A DNA stretch of 64,000 nucleotides from Aliarcobacter faecis (GCF_013201705.1 NZ_CP053837.1:186001-250000); one strand, 5' to 3'; positions 38,206 to 47,783 are shown, numbered from the stretch's first letter. Notes: generated by a model from the letters alone, not told the origin. Translations and numbers: made by a program.

Positions 38206-39099
38206 TTTGATTTTTAGTAAATAGTCTACAACATTTTCAATAAATGCGTCATGTTTTCTATCTTTTCTATACGCAATATATAGTTTTCTTAGCATTTTTT
38301 GATTACCAATTCTTGATTCATACAAAGCTCCTGCTTTAAGAAGAGATTCAATAGCATTTCTTGAAACTATTGAAACGGTTGGAGTATCATTTTTATTTGA
38401 GTGTAAAACAGTTTGAACTATTGTTGTAGCACTTGTTACTTCACTTGTAACATTAAAAGTATCACAATCTGGATAGTTTGCTTTTTCTAAAGAGTCTTTA
38501 AAAAGTAATCTTGTATTTGATTCAGGATTTCTACAAACCCATTTGTAAGATAGTAAATCTTCAGCTTTTGCTTTTGCAGGCAGTTTTTGGTTAGAGAATA
38601 TTACAATTTCATCTTCCATCCACTCTCTATAAATAATCTCATCATTTGCAATATAGTTTTCAACTAAAGCAATATCGATTTTTTTATCGAGTAAATCTTC
38701 TATTGCTTCATGTGAAACAGATACATTTATAGATACATCATTTCTAATATTTTCTTTAAGATTATTTAAAAACCTAGGAAGAATATAGTTTCCTATTATA
38801 AAACTTGCTCCAAAAATAAAAGTAGTGCTTTTATTCATGATTTTTAATAAATCTTTTTCTGCATTACTGATACACTTCTCGATTTTAAGAGCAATTGCGT
38901 GAAGAATTTGCCCCTCTTTTGTAAGTTTTATACCATTTTTCTTTCTATCAACTATTTGAACATCTAAATAATCTTCGATATATTTCATTTGTTGAGTAAC
39001 AGCTGGTTGTGAAATTCCTAGTTTTGCTGATGCTTTTGAAAAAGACTTCTCTCTTACAACAGTTAAAAAAGTCTCTAGTTTAGCAAAATCATTAAGCAT
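38203..39099 (-). CDS. LysR-family transcriptional regulator
   Basis: 298 residues. The N-terminal winged HTH (about 1-62, with FSKASAKLGISQPAVTQQMKYIE) is a clear LysR signature; the C-terminal periplasmic-binding-like domain (about 90-295) senses an unknown ligand. It is transcribed divergently from the helicase operon across 115 bases that contain an 11-bp inverted repeat with wide spacing. LysR proteins often control the divergent neighbour, but a helicase/truB/ispE/smpB target would be unusual, so autoregulation is equally likely. Confidence 0.92.
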   Translation of the reverse strand: MLNDFAKLETFLTVVREKSFSKASAKLGISQPAVTQQMKYIEDYLDVQIVDRKKNGIKLTKEGQILHAIALKIEKCISNAEKDLLKIMNKSTTFIFGASFIIGNYILPRFLNNLKENIRNDVSINVSVSHEAIEDLLDKKIDIALVENYIANDEIIYREWMEDEIVIFSNQKLPAKAKAEDLLSYKWVCRNPESNTRLLFKDSLEKANYPDCDTFNVTSEVTSATTIVQTVLHSNKNDTPTVSIVSRNAIESLLKAGALYESRIGNQKMLRKLYIAYRKDRKHDAFIENVVDYLLKIK

Positions 39100-39116
39100 T
39101 CAATTCTCCAAAAATA

Positions 39117-39184
39117 AATTATCATAATAATAACATTTATTTATATATAGAATAATTAAGAGAAATAATCAATTTATGATAATT
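39117..39184. promoter_or_regulatory. Widely spaced 11-bp inverted repeat, candidate LysR operator
   Basis: AATTATCATAA (39117-39127) and its perfect reverse complement TTATGATAATT (39174-39184) flank 46 bases in the LysR/uvrD intergenic region. The right arm ends 4 bases before the uvrD -10. The role as operator is inferred from position. Confidence 0.4.
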
Positions 39185-39188
39185 ATGG

Positions 39189-39194
39189 TATAAT
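39189..39194 (+). promoter_or_regulatory. Extended -10 promoter of the helicase operon
   Basis: TGGTATAAT (39186-39194) is a perfect TGn-TATAAT extended -10, 20 bases before the ATG at 39215. Confidence 0.65.
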
Positions 39195-39214
39195 CTTTAA
39201 TTATTGGAGAAAAA

Positions 39215-41269
39215 ATGTCTGAAAATTTATTAAATTCATTAAACAATTCACAAAAAAATGCAGCACAACATATTGATGGACCATTATTAATTCTTGCAGG
39301 TGCAGGGAGTGGAAAGACAAAAACAATCACTACTAGATTGGCTTTTTTAATCTCAATTGGAATAGATCCGAAATCTATTTTGACTTTAACTTTTACAAAT
39401 AAAGCCGCAAATGAGATGAGAGAAAGGGCATATTTTCTTTTAAATTCTCAAGAACTTAATACACCTCCTCTTTTGTGTACTTTTCATAAATTTGGATTAC
39501 TGTTTTTGAAATTTTATATAAGTGAATTAAATAGAAAGAATAATTTTATAATAATAGATAGTGATGATAAAAGAAGGGTTTTAAAATCAATAAATAAAGA
39601 GATACCATCAGCACTTTTATCAAGTGAAGTATCAAAATATAAAAATTCTATAATGTCTCCAACAGAAGTAAAAGCTCAAGCACAAGGTAAACTCTATACA
39701 GAAATTGCAGATATTTATGCTTTATATGAAGAGCATTTATTAAAGAATAATCTTGTAGATTTTGATGATTTATTACTTCTTCCTTATAAAATTCTAAAAA
39801 ATAATCAAAAATTAGCAGAACAAATTAGTAGTAAGTACCAATATATTATGGTAGATGAGTATCAAGATACAAATGAACTTCAATATAGACTTTTAAGACT
39901 TTTATGTTCAAGCCATGACAATATCTGTGTTGTTGGAGATGATGACCAATCTATTTATGGTTGGAGAGGTGCGACAATAAAGAATATTTTAAACTTTAAT
40001 GAACATTTTGAAAAAGCAACAATTGTAAAATTAGAAGAGAACTATCGTTCTACGGATACGATTTTACAACATGCAAATGCTTTAATAGAACATAATCGCG
40101 ATAGACTTGGGAAAAAACTTGTAGGAACAAAAGAAAAGGGAAGCTCAATAAAAGTTTATGAGTCAAATGATGAAAATGATGAGACAAGAAAGATAGTTGA
40201 GGATATAAAAAATCTTCTTGCAAATGGTGAAAATGCAAAAGATATAGCAATATTATTCAGAGTAAATGCACTAAGCCGTTCACTAGAAGAAGGATTTAAT
40301 AAAGCAGGGCTTAATTATAAACTTGTAGGTGGAATGAAGTTTTATGAGAGAACAGAGATAAAAGATTTAATAGCTTATTTTAGGATTTTGACAAATTTAA
40401 GTGATAATTTTTCTATAAAAAGGATAATAAATAAACCAAAAAGAGGAATAGGAGCAACTACTATTGATAAACTTGAAGAGAGAGCAAATGAGCTTAAAAC
40501 TTCTATTTTTGATCTAATTCAAGACTCTACGGCAGATGAATTAAGTGCTGTTGTTGGAAAGAAGAATTCAAGGACTTTAAAAGTTTTTGAAGCTTCAATT
40601 TTAGATTTAAGAGAGTTGATGAATCAATCAAAAATGAGATTATTGGATAGTTTTGAAGATACTTTTGATTATAGAGCTTCTTATGACAATCTTCCTGATG
40701 GCTTTGAAAGACAAGCAAATATAGATGAGTTTTATGGATATATTAGAGATTACTTTATGCAAAATCCACATTTAGATTTAAAAGATTTCTTAAATGAAAT
40801 AGCACTTGAAAGTCAAAATGATGAGTATACAAATGAGTCTATAAGTATGATGAGCATACATGCTTCTAAAGGTTTAGAGTTTAAACATCTTTTTATTATT
40901 GGGCTTGAAGAGGGATTTTTTCCAATTATTGGAGATGGAACAGATTTAGAAGAAGAGAGAAGATTAGGTTATGTAGCATTTACAAGGGCTATGGATAATC
41001 TTACACTATCTTTTGTCCATTCAAGATTTTATAAAGGGAAAAGAGCTCAATTAAATAAAAGTAGATTTTTGGTTGAGAGTGGATTAGTAAAAGGTAGTTT
41101 AGTAATAGAAAAACAATCTGGATTTAAAAAAGGGGATATAGTAACTCATAAAATATTTGGACAAGGAAGAGTTGAAAAAGCAGTAAATGCAGGGAAAGAT
41201 TATAAGCTTACAATAAATTTTGGTGGACAAAAAAGAGAGATATTATCATCTTTTGTTGAGAAAGCTTAA
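39215..41269 (+). CDS. ATP-dependent DNA helicase, UvrD/Rep/PcrA family
   Basis: 684 residues, superfamily 1A. Walker A GAGSGKT at 29-35, motif Ia TFTNKAANEM, motif II VDEYQDTNE near 210, motif III GDDDQSIYGWRGA near 242, motif V SIHASKGLEFKH and motif VI VAFTRAMDNL. A short C-terminal Tudor-like tail (KGDIVTHKIFGQGRV) is like that of PcrA/UvrD, which binds RNA polymerase. It unwinds 3'-5' in repair and replication restart. No nuclease domain, so it is not AddA. It heads the truB-ispE-smpB operon. Confidence 0.93.
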   Translation: MSENLLNSLNNSQKNAAQHIDGPLLILAGAGSGKTKTITTRLAFLISIGIDPKSILTLTFTNKAANEMRERAYFLLNSQELNTPPLLCTFHKFGLLFLKFYISELNRKNNFIIIDSDDKRRVLKSINKEIPSALLSSEVSKYKNSIMSPTEVKAQAQGKLYTEIADIYALYEEHLLKNNLVDFDDLLLLPYKILKNNQKLAEQISSKYQYIMVDEYQDTNELQYRLLRLLCSSHDNICVVGDDDQSIYGWRGATIKNILNFNEHFEKATIVKLEENYRSTDTILQHANALIEHNRDRLGKKLVGTKEKGSSIKVYESNDENDETRKIVEDIKNLLANGENAKDIAILFRVNALSRSLEEGFNKAGLNYKLVGGMKFYERTEIKDLIAYFRILTNLSDNFSIKRIINKPKRGIGATTIDKLEERANELKTSIFDLIQDSTADELSAVVGKKNSRTLKVFEASILDLRELMNQSKMRLLDSFEDTFDYRASYDNLPDGFERQANIDEFYGYIRDYFMQNPHLDLKDFLNEIALESQNDEYTNESISMMSIHASKGLEFKHLFIIGLEEGFFPIIGDGTDLEEERRLGYVAFTRAMDNLTLSFVHSRFYKGKRAQLNKSRFLVESGLVKGSLVIEKQSGFKKGDIVTHKIFGQGRVEKAVNAGKDYKLTINFGGQKREILSSFVEKA

Positions 41270-41278
41270 AGGGAAAGT

Positions 41279-42148
41279 TTGCAAAAGAGAGTTTATGAAA
41301 AGGGAGAGTTAAATAAGCTTTTTGTTGTAAATAAGCCTATGTTTATTAGCTCAAATTTTTATTTAAATAAGTTTAAAAGATCTTTTAAAAATAAAAAAGC
41401 AGGTTTTAGTGGAACTTTAGATCCCTTTGCAAAAGGTTGTTTAATAGTTGCCTTTGGACAATATACAAAACTTTTTAAATATTTAAATAAAGCTCCAAAA
41501 ACTTATAAAGCTGTTATTTGGTTGGGAGTTAGTTCAGAATCTTTGGATATAGAAAGAGTTGAAAATATAGGTTTTGAGAAAAAACAAAATTTTGATTTTA
41601 TAAAAATGGAACTTCTTAAATTAAAAGGTGAAATAGATTATATTCCACCTAAATTTTCAGCAAAAAGAGTAAATGGACTAAAAGCTTATGAGTTAGCTAG
41701 AGAAGGTTTGGATTTTGAACTTAAAGCTTCAACTATGCAAGTTTTTGATATAAAATTACTACAATATAATCATCCATTTATTAGTTTTGAAGTAACGGTT
41801 AGTGAAGGAAGTTATATTAGATCTTTAGCTCAACTATTTTTACAAAATATTGGTTGTATAGGGACTTTATCTTATTTGGAAAGAGTTTGTGAAGGAAAAT
41901 TTAGATTTCAAAATCATAAAGAGTTAAATCCACTTGATTTTATAGAGATTCCAAGAAATATTTATAGTGGTACGAAAGAGTGGTTAGAGTTTGGAAAAAG
42001 AGTTTCAAAAGATTATTTAAGTATAAAAGAGAATGGAAAATATATTATAGAAGTTGATACATTTTTCTCTATTATTGAGATTATTGACAATGAGGTAAAA
42101 TATATTTTAAATAAAGTTCCAAAAATAAAAGGTAGTATTGATGACTAA
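41279..42148 (+). CDS. truB: tRNA pseudouridine(55) synthase TruB
   Basis: 289 residues from a TTG start. Motif I NKPMFISSN (19-27) is a variant of NKPxGxTSN, and motif II GFSGTLDPFAKG (42-53) holds catalytic Asp48. It makes pseudouridine at position 55 of the T-loop of elongator tRNAs. It begins 9 bases after the helicase stop and its end overlaps ispE by 8 bases. Confidence 0.93.
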   Translation: MQKRVYEKGELNKLFVVNKPMFISSNFYLNKFKRSFKNKKAGFSGTLDPFAKGCLIVAFGQYTKLFKYLNKAPKTYKAVIWLGVSSESLDIERVENIGFEKKQNFDFIKMELLKLKGEIDYIPPKFSAKRVNGLKAYELAREGLDFELKASTMQVFDIKLLQYNHPFISFEVTVSEGSYIRSLAQLFLQNIGCIGTLSYLERVCEGKFRFQNHKELNPLDFIEIPRNIYSGTKEWLEFGKRVSKDYLSIKENGKYIIEVDTFFSIIEIIDNEVKYILNKVPKIKGSIDD

Positions 42149-42896
42149 AAAATCTTATGCAAAAGTAAATATATTTTTAAAAATAGTTGGATTAAGAGAT
42201 AACTATCATCTTTTGGCTTCAAGATTTATGTTAGTTAAAAACCTTTTTGATGAGATTAGCTTTATAAAAAAAGATGTAGAAAGTTTTACATTAGAGGGAG
42301 ATTTTTCTTGTTTATTAGAAAAAAATACAGTTTATAAAGCATATAAAGAGTTAGAAAAATATAGAGAAGTAAAAGATTTCTTTCAAAAGAATATTGTAAT
42401 AATAGATAAAAAGATTCCAGAATTTGCAGGACTTGGTGGTGGAAGTTCAAATTGTGCAACTTTTTTAAATATGGTAAATCTTGTTTGTAATTTGAATTTG
42501 AGTAAAGATGAATTAGCAAAAATTGGTGCAAAAATTGGTGCAGATGTTCCTTTTTTTGTATATGAATATGATAGTGCAAATGTTAGTGGAATTGGAGAAA
42601 TTGTTGAAGAGTTTAAAGAAGAACTACTAAATATTGAAATTATTACTCCAAAAATTCCTTGTGATACAGGAAAAATTTATAAAACATTTAGGGAAAATTT
42701 TTATAAAGAGTTTGATAAAGAGGAAACTAAAAAACTTTTTGCTACAAACTCTAAATCTATTTTAGATAGGTTTAAAATGGAAGAAGCAAATGATTTGTAT
42801 TTACCAGCTTTGAGTTTAAATCCCAATTTAAAAGAGTTTGCAAAAGATAATTGGTTTTTTAGTGGAAGCGGAAGCTCATTTTTTAGAGGTTTATAA
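42141..42896 (+). CDS. ispE: 4-diphosphocytidyl-2-C-methyl-D-erythritol kinase
   Basis: 251 residues from ATG 42141 (a TTG three bases upstream is less likely). GHMP-kinase features: N-terminal [12 protein letters not shown], the ATP loop [12 protein letters not shown] (about 93-104) and the C-terminal SGSGSSFF. It phosphorylates CDP-ME in the MEP pathway started by dxs at 23037. Short compared with E. coli (283). Its stop shares one base with the smpB start. Confidence 0.93.
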   Translation: MTKKSYAKVNIFLKIVGLRDNYHLLASRFMLVKNLFDEISFIKKDVESFTLEGDFSCLLEKNTVYKAYKELEKYREVKDFFQKNIVIIDKKIPEFAGLGGGSSNCATFLNMVNLVCNLNLSKDELAKIGAKIGADVPFFVYEYDSANVSGIGEIVEEFKEELLNIEIITPKIPCDTGKIYKTFRENFYKEFDKEETKKLFATNSKSILDRFKMEEANDLYLPALSLNPNLKEFAKDNWFFSGSGSSFFRGL

Positions 42897-43369
42897 TGGC
42901 AAAAAAAGAAGTTAAAAAGAATTTAGTTTTTAGAAATAAAAAAGCATTTCATGATTTTACAATTTTGGATACACTTGAAGCAGGTATTGTTTTAGAAGGT
43001 AGTGAAGTAAAAGCTATAAGAGATGGAAGAGTAAACTTAAAAGATAGTTTTGTGAGAATTATAAAAGGCGAAGTTTTCCTTTTAAATGCTCATATTTCTC
43101 ATTTAAGTACAACACATAGTACTTATAGACCAGATGAAAGAAGGGCTAGAAAGCTCCTTTTGCACACAAAACAAATAGGAAAAATGTATTCAAAAGTTAC
43201 AAAAGATGGAATGACTTTAGTTTGTACAAAACTATATTTTAATGATAAAAATATGATAAAAGTGGAAGTTGCAACAGCCCAAGGTAAAAAATTACATGAT
43301 AAAAGAGAAGCCTTAAAAGAAAAATCTATTAAAAGAGATACTCAAATTATTCTAAAATCTTATAAATAA
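42896..43369 (+). CDS. smpB: SsrA-binding protein SmpB
   Basis: 157 residues. The beta-barrel start [20 protein letters not shown], the [21 protein letters not shown] motif and the basic C-terminal tail ([14 protein letters not shown]) are canonical. It binds tmRNA and enters the decoding centre during trans-translation. No tmRNA gene is visible beside it. Confidence 0.97.
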   Translation: MAKKEVKKNLVFRNKKAFHDFTILDTLEAGIVLEGSEVKAIRDGRVNLKDSFVRIIKGEVFLLNAHISHLSTTHSTYRPDERRARKLLLHTKQIGKMYSKVTKDGMTLVCTKLYFNDKNMIKVEVATAQGKKLHDKREALKEKSIKRDTQIILKSYK

Positions 43370-43470
43370 GATAATATTTATCCTGATTTTTTTACAAAAA
43401 AGTGAATGAAAACAGCATATAGTCGTTAATTAATTGTTAATTTTTTTGTTACTTTTAAGTTTCTGTTTGA

Positions 43471-43476
43471 TATGAT
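43471..43476 (+). promoter_or_regulatory. Extended -10 promoter of ccoNOQP
   Basis: TGATATGAT (43468-43476) is a TGn extended -10 with one mismatch, 57 bases before the ccoN start. I see no convincing FNR-type palindrome in the gap 43370-43532. Confidence 0.4.
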
Positions 43477-43532
43477 TTTGACTAATGAGTGACATTTTGT
43501 GACTTGTATATAAAAATTGTAGGAGGAAATTG

Positions 43533-44999
43533 ATGCAAAACAGTGCACAAATTGAGTATGATTACTCGGTTGCAAAAGCATTTACATTTGCGACAATCTT
43601 GTTTGGTATCATTGGTATGACAATAGGTGTTGTACTTGCTTTTCAATTAGCTTTTCCAGAGCTAAACTATTTAGCAGGAGAATACGGTACATTTAGTAGA
43701 TTGAGACCACTGCATACAAATGGGGTTGCGTTTGGATTTACACTAAGTGGAGTTTTCGCTGGTTGGTATTATATATCTCAAAGGGTTTTAAAAGTTTCAT
43801 TAAAAGAGTCACCTTTTTTAATGGTAATTGCTAAATTACATTTTACAGTATATTTTATCACTATTCTTTTGGCTGTTGTTACACTATTTATGGGTATTAC
43901 AACTTCAAAAGAGTATGCAGAATTAGAGTGGCCATTAGATATTTTAGTTGTTGTTTTTTGGGTTTTATGGGGTATTTCAATTTTTGGAATAATCGGAATT
44001 AGAAGAGAAAGAACACTATATATTTCACTTTGGTATTTTATTGCAACATTTATAGCAATTGCAATGTTATATCTTTTTAATAATATGGAAGTTCCAACAG
44101 CACTTGTAAGTGGTTATGGTTCATGGATTCACTCTGTATCTATGTATTCAGGTACTAATGATGCTTTAGTTCAATGGTGGTATGGACATAATGCTGTTGC
44201 ATTCGTATTTACTACTCCAATTATTGCATTAATTTATTACTTTTTACCAAAAGAGTCAGGGCAAAACATCTACTCATATAAACTATCAATCTTAGCATTC
44301 TGGGGATTACTATTTGTTTATTTATGGGCTGGTGGACACCACTTAATTTATTCAACTGTTCCAGATTGGATGCAAACAATGGGTTCAGTAATGTCAATTG
44401 TTTTAATTTTACCATCATGGGGATCTGCAATTAATATGCTTTTAACTATGAAAGGTGAGTGGAATCAGTTACAATCTAATACTTTAATTAAATTTATGGT
44501 TTTAGCTTCAACGTTTTATATGTTAAGTACAATTGAAGGACCAATTCAGTCTATTAAATCAGTAAATGCTATTGCACACTTTACAGATTGGATTCCAGGA
44601 CACGTACATGATGGAGTTTTAGGATGGGTTGTATTTATGGTAATGGCAGCACTATTCCACATGGTTCCAAGAATGTATAAAAAAGAGCTATACTCTAAAT
44701 CTTTAATGGAAACTCAATTCTGGTTACAAACAGTTGGAATTGTTTTATATTTTACATCTATGTGGATTGCAGGTATTACTCAAGGTATGATGTGGAGAGC
44801 TTATGATGAGTATGGTTCATTAGTTTACTCATTTATAGATACTGTAACAGTTTTACATCCATACTATACAATTAGAGCAGTTGGTGGGTTACTATACCTA
44901 ATTGGATTCTTTATGTTCGCTTATAACATTTATAAAACTATTAAATGTGGAAGAGTATTAGATAAAGAACCAGCAAATGCAACGCCAGTAGCTGCTTAA
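43533..44999 (+). CDS. ccoN: cbb3-type cytochrome c oxidase subunit I
   Basis: 488 residues from ATG 43533, preceded by AGGAGG at 43521-43526; a TTG three bases earlier is not needed. Twelve membrane helices with the expected haem/CuB His: RPLHTNG, WWYGHNAVAF, GGHHLIYS and HVHDGVLGW. It holds the low-spin haem b and the haem b3-CuB centre that reduces oxygen at high affinity. First gene of the operon ccoN-O-Q-P and accessory genes. Confidence 0.97.
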   Translation: MQNSAQIEYDYSVAKAFTFATILFGIIGMTIGVVLAFQLAFPELNYLAGEYGTFSRLRPLHTNGVAFGFTLSGVFAGWYYISQRVLKVSLKESPFLMVIAKLHFTVYFITILLAVVTLFMGITTSKEYAELEWPLDILVVVFWVLWGISIFGIIGIRRERTLYISLWYFIATFIAIAMLYLFNNMEVPTALVSGYGSWIHSVSMYSGTNDALVQWWYGHNAVAFVFTTPIIALIYYFLPKESGQNIYSYKLSILAFWGLLFVYLWAGGHHLIYSTVPDWMQTMGSVMSIVLILPSWGSAINMLLTMKGEWNQLQSNTLIKFMVLASTFYMLSTIEGPIQSIKSVNAIAHFTDWIPGHVHDGVLGWVVFMVMAALFHMVPRMYKKELYSKSLMETQFWLQTVGIVLYFTSMWIAGITQGMMWRAYDEYGSLVYSFIDTVTVLHPYYTIRAVGGLLYLIGFFMFAYNIYKTIKCGRVLDKEPANATPVAA

Positions 45000-45013
45000 G
45001 AAAGGAGAAAAAG

Positions 45014-45679
45014 ATGTTTCATTGGTTTGAACAAAGACCGTTTTTCTTTGCGGTACTAGTATTTATATTTGTAGCATTCGCAGGTATTATTGAGGTAATC
45101 CCAGATTTTGCAAAACAAAGTAGACCAACAGTTGGTACTAAACCATATTCAGTATTGGAATTAGCAGGAAGACATGTTTATATAAAAGATTCATGTAATG
45201 CTTGTCACTCACAGCTAATTAGACCATTTAAAGCTGAAACTGATAGATATGGTATGTACTCTTTAAGTGGAGAATATGCTTATGATAGACCATTCTTATG
45301 GGGATCAAAAAGAACTGGTCCAGATTTAATGAGAGTTGGAAACTATAGAACTACTGATTGGCATGAAAATCATATGTGGGATCCAAAAGCTGTTGTTCCT
45401 GGAAGTATTATGCCAGCATATAAACATCAGTTTGAAAATAAAGCTGATATAGAGACAGCTTATGCAGAAGCTGTAACAGTTAAGACAGTATTTAATACTC
45501 CTTATGATCAAGAAGGTATGCCAAAGCTAGGTTCTTGGGATGAAGCAAAAGCTGCTGCTTTAGAAGAAGCAAAAGTGATTGCAGCGAGTATGAAAAATGA
45601 AAAAGTTAAACAAGCTGTTGCAAATGGCGAAGTTCCTCAAATAGTTGCATTAATTGCATATTTAAATTCTTTAAAATAG
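45014..45679 (+). CDS. ccoO: cbb3 oxidase subunit II (monohaem cytochrome c)
   Basis: 221 residues. One N-terminal membrane anchor (about 10-27), then a periplasmic cytochrome c domain with CNACHSQ at about 60-66, and a second part with IMPAYKHQF (Met ligand) near 137. It passes electrons from CcoP to CcoN. The 14-base gap to ccoN carries a strong Shine-Dalgarno (GAAAGGAG). Confidence 0.97.
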   Translation: MFHWFEQRPFFFAVLVFIFVAFAGIIEVIPDFAKQSRPTVGTKPYSVLELAGRHVYIKDSCNACHSQLIRPFKAETDRYGMYSLSGEYAYDRPFLWGSKRTGPDLMRVGNYRTTDWHENHMWDPKAVVPGSIMPAYKHQFENKADIETAYAEAVTVKTVFNTPYDQEGMPKLGSWDEAKAAALEEAKVIAASMKNEKVKQAVANGEVPQIVALIAYLNSLK

Positions 45680-45688
45680 AGGATAATT

Positions 45689-45913
45689 ATGGATTATGAA
45701 ACACTTTTGACATTACAAGGATATACTAAATTCTTTTTGATTTTAGTTGTATTTATCCTGTTTTATTCTTATGCCTTTTCTATATATAGAAGAGACAAAA
45801 AAGGTGAGAGGGATTTTGAAAAATATTCTAATCTTGTACATGATGACTCAAGTGTTTCAGCCCCTCTTGAAGAAAGAACAAGTAAAAAAGATATAGGTAA
45901 TAAGGAGAAATAA
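45689..45913 (+). CDS. ccoQ: cbb3 oxidase subunit IV CcoQ
   Basis: 74 residues: one membrane helix (about 13-33), then a polar tail with YSIYRRDKKGERDFEKYSN. Size, topology and position between ccoO and ccoP identify CcoQ, which stabilises the oxidase complex. The next gene starts after a single base. Confidence 0.9.
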   Translation: MDYETLLTLQGYTKFFLILVVFILFYSYAFSIYRRDKKGERDFEKYSNLVHDDSSVSAPLEERTSKKDIGNKEK

Positions 45914-45914
45914 C

Positions 45915-46808
45915 ATGAAATCTATGGTTATAGGTGGAATAATTCTTATCATCGCATTAATGGCAGGAACTTACTTTGTAGCAGGTGATGCTTTTATTAG
46001 TGATGATTATATTAATGCTTTAACATTTTTAGGAGCAGCTGCTATTATTACAATTAGTACGTTTGTTGTTTTAAAATATGTTAATCAGATGAAAAATGAT
46101 ACAGCAAGTGGTGATTTAGCTGAAGAAAATTGGGATGGAATAGGTGAATATAAAAATAAAGTTCCAACTGGTTGGGCTATAGCATTTATTGGAACAATTA
46201 TTTGGATGTTTTGGTATATGACTATTGGATACCCTGTAACAGGATTTTCTCAAATTGGTCAATGGAATGAAGAGACAAATGAGTATAATGCTAAATTTCA
46301 GCAAAAATGGGTTAATCCATCAGAAGATACATTAAAAGCGATGGGGCAGTCAGTATTTTTAGTTCAATGTGCTCCTTGTCATGGAAATGATGCTGAAGGT
46401 ATTAATGGTAAAGCTCATGACTTAACAAAAAGAATATCTAAAGAGCAAGTTGAATTTACTATTAGAAATGGTGCGAATAATTTAAAAGAATCTTTCCCAG
46501 CAGGAATGCCTCCTATGATGCTAACTGAAGATGCAGATATTAGTGCAGTTTCAGCTTATGTTGCAGGTGGATTTAAAGGTGAACAACCAGTAGCTTATGC
46601 AACTTGTGCTGCTTGTCATGGAGACAATGGTGAAGGTATGCCTTTTGTTGGTCCAAATATTAAATCTTATGATGAAGCTTTAGTAATGGCTGTTTTAAAA
46701 GAGGGTAAAATAGGTTCTATTGGTCAAATGCCAAGCTTCACAGGAAGATTAAATGAGACTCAAGAGAAAGCTTTAGCTTCTTACTTAAGAAGTTTAGGAG
46801 GAAAATAA
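45915..46808 (+). CDS. ccoP: cbb3 oxidase subunit III (dihaem cytochrome c)
   Basis: 297 residues. Two membrane helices (about 5-22 and 32-55; a third candidate near 90-105), then two cytochrome c domains with CAPCH near 152 and CAACH near 230. The N-terminal CcoP motif DGIGEYKNKVPTGW is present. It is the electron entry subunit. Its stop overlaps the next gene by one base. Confidence 0.96.
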   Translation: MKSMVIGGIILIIALMAGTYFVAGDAFISDDYINALTFLGAAAIITISTFVVLKYVNQMKNDTASGDLAEENWDGIGEYKNKVPTGWAIAFIGTIIWMFWYMTIGYPVTGFSQIGQWNEETNEYNAKFQQKWVNPSEDTLKAMGQSVFLVQCAPCHGNDAEGINGKAHDLTKRISKEQVEFTIRNGANNLKESFPAGMPPMMLTEDADISAVSAYVAGGFKGEQPVAYATCAACHGDNGEGMPFVGPNIKSYDEALVMAVLKEGKIGSIGQMPSFTGRLNETQEKALASYLRSLGGK

Positions 46809-47056
46809 TGGCTGGAAATACTCAAATGAATGAGAATGAAAGAGGGATATTTAAACTAAATGGAATTACAGGAATGTTAGTAGCAGTTGTATTATTACTT
46901 GCGATTCTTGCAACATTAGTTACTAATGCTGTTATGGTTCAACAAAGAGAAGCTAGTAATTATTATAAAATTAATCAAGATTTACAAGGCTTAAAAGCAA
47001 ATAGTCCTGAAAATATTAAACATTACCAAGTAGTTGGTTCTGAGAAAAAGGAGTAA
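46808..47056 (+). CDS. DUF4006-type small membrane protein of the cco operon
   Basis: 82 residues with one membrane helix (about 21-44) following a polar N-terminus (NENERGIFKLNGITGML). The position right behind ccoP and the length match the DUF4006 proteins of Campylobacterota. A role in oxidase assembly or stability is inferred from position only. Starts at ATG that overlaps the ccoP stop. Confidence 0.75.
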   Translation: MAGNTQMNENERGIFKLNGITGMLVAVVLLLAILATLVTNAVMVQQREASNYYKINQDLQGLKANSPENIKHYQVVGSEKKE

Positions 47057-47059
47057 AAG

Positions 47060-47152
47060 ATGGATAAAATTATTGGTGTTTTACTTTTAATTGCAGCTTT
47101 ATTAACTTTGTACTTTGCATATTTTGATGCTGCAAAAGTTTATGTTGGCTAA
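47060..47152 (+). CDS. 30-residue single-helix membrane peptide in the cco operon
   Basis: ATG 47060 to TAA 47150-47152 encodes 30 residues: MDK, one hydrophobic helix (about 4-20) and a short tail ending in KVYVG. AAAAAGGAG (47045-47053) is an excellent Shine-Dalgarno at correct spacing. It starts three bases after the DUF4006 stop, and its own stop is immediately followed by the next ATG. Coding is supported by the strict packing of neighbouring genes. It resembles in kind the CcoM/CcoS-like small cbb3 subunits, but no sequence relation is claimed. Confidence 0.7.
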   Translation: MDKIIGVLLLIAALLTLYFAYFDAAKVYVG

Positions 47153-47782
47153 ATGAAAAGAGTTAACTTTTTAAAAGTAGGAGTGATTTTTTCACTTCTA
47201 CTTTTTTTATATACAAATAGCTTTGCTCAAAACTATATATTAAATGATGATAATTTAATTGATATTAGAGCAAAGGATAAAATTTTAGAAATTGGAAATG
47301 AAGTAAAATCAAAACTAGGTGTAAATATATATCTTTATGTAAAAGGTAGCTTAGGATTAGATTCAAAAATACCAACAAAAGATAAAATAGAATATATTAA
47401 AAATTATGAAGCAAATATTTTAAAAGATCTTGAAAATCCTTATGTGATTTTAACAGTTGCATTGGAAGATACTCATGTAAATTTATATTTTAGTGATAGT
47501 TTAAAACAAATAATAGATAAAAATGATATACTAAATGGTTATGTTATACCACTTCTTGCTTCAAAAGATAAAAATACATTAGCCTCAAAAATTAGTGCAG
47601 CTTCTTTGAATGGATATTCAGCTATAGCTGATTCTTTGGCAATTTCAAAAAATATTACTTTAGAGAGTAATATTGGAAATGAAGGAAAAGTATCTAGTAC
47701 TATTTGGAGAGTTTTTGTTTACTTTTTGGTAGTAAGTGGACTTTTAGCATATACTTATGCAGTTTTAAAAAAGAGAAAATAA
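47153..47782 (+). CDS. TPM-domain (TLP18.3/Psb32-like) membrane-anchored periplasmic protein
   Basis: 209 residues. Signal peptide (about 1-25), a mixed alpha/beta domain (about 30-160) with NYILNDDNLIDIRAKDKILEI at the start and NPYVILTVALEDTHVNLYFS in the middle, and one C-terminal membrane helix (about 185-204). This is the topology of TPM-domain proteins. It starts directly at the base after the small peptide's stop. Role unknown; envelope or oxidase maturation is suggested only by context. Confidence 0.6.
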   Translation: MKRVNFLKVGVIFSLLLFLYTNSFAQNYILNDDNLIDIRAKDKILEIGNEVKSKLGVNIYLYVKGSLGLDSKIPTKDKIEYIKNYEANILKDLENPYVILTVALEDTHVNLYFSDSLKQIIDKNDILNGYVIPLLASKDKNTLASKISAASLNGYSAIADSLAISKNITLESNIGNEGKVSSTIWRVFVYFLVVSGLLAYTYAVLKKRK

Positions 47783-47783
47783 T

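Noticed and set aside
39215-41269. AddA/RecB partner for the addB-like gene
   Set aside because: 684 residues with only UvrD/Rep motifs and no nuclease domain.
43430-43490. FNR box upstream of ccoN
   Set aside because: A TTGAT half is present but the second half and the 4-base spacing are missing.
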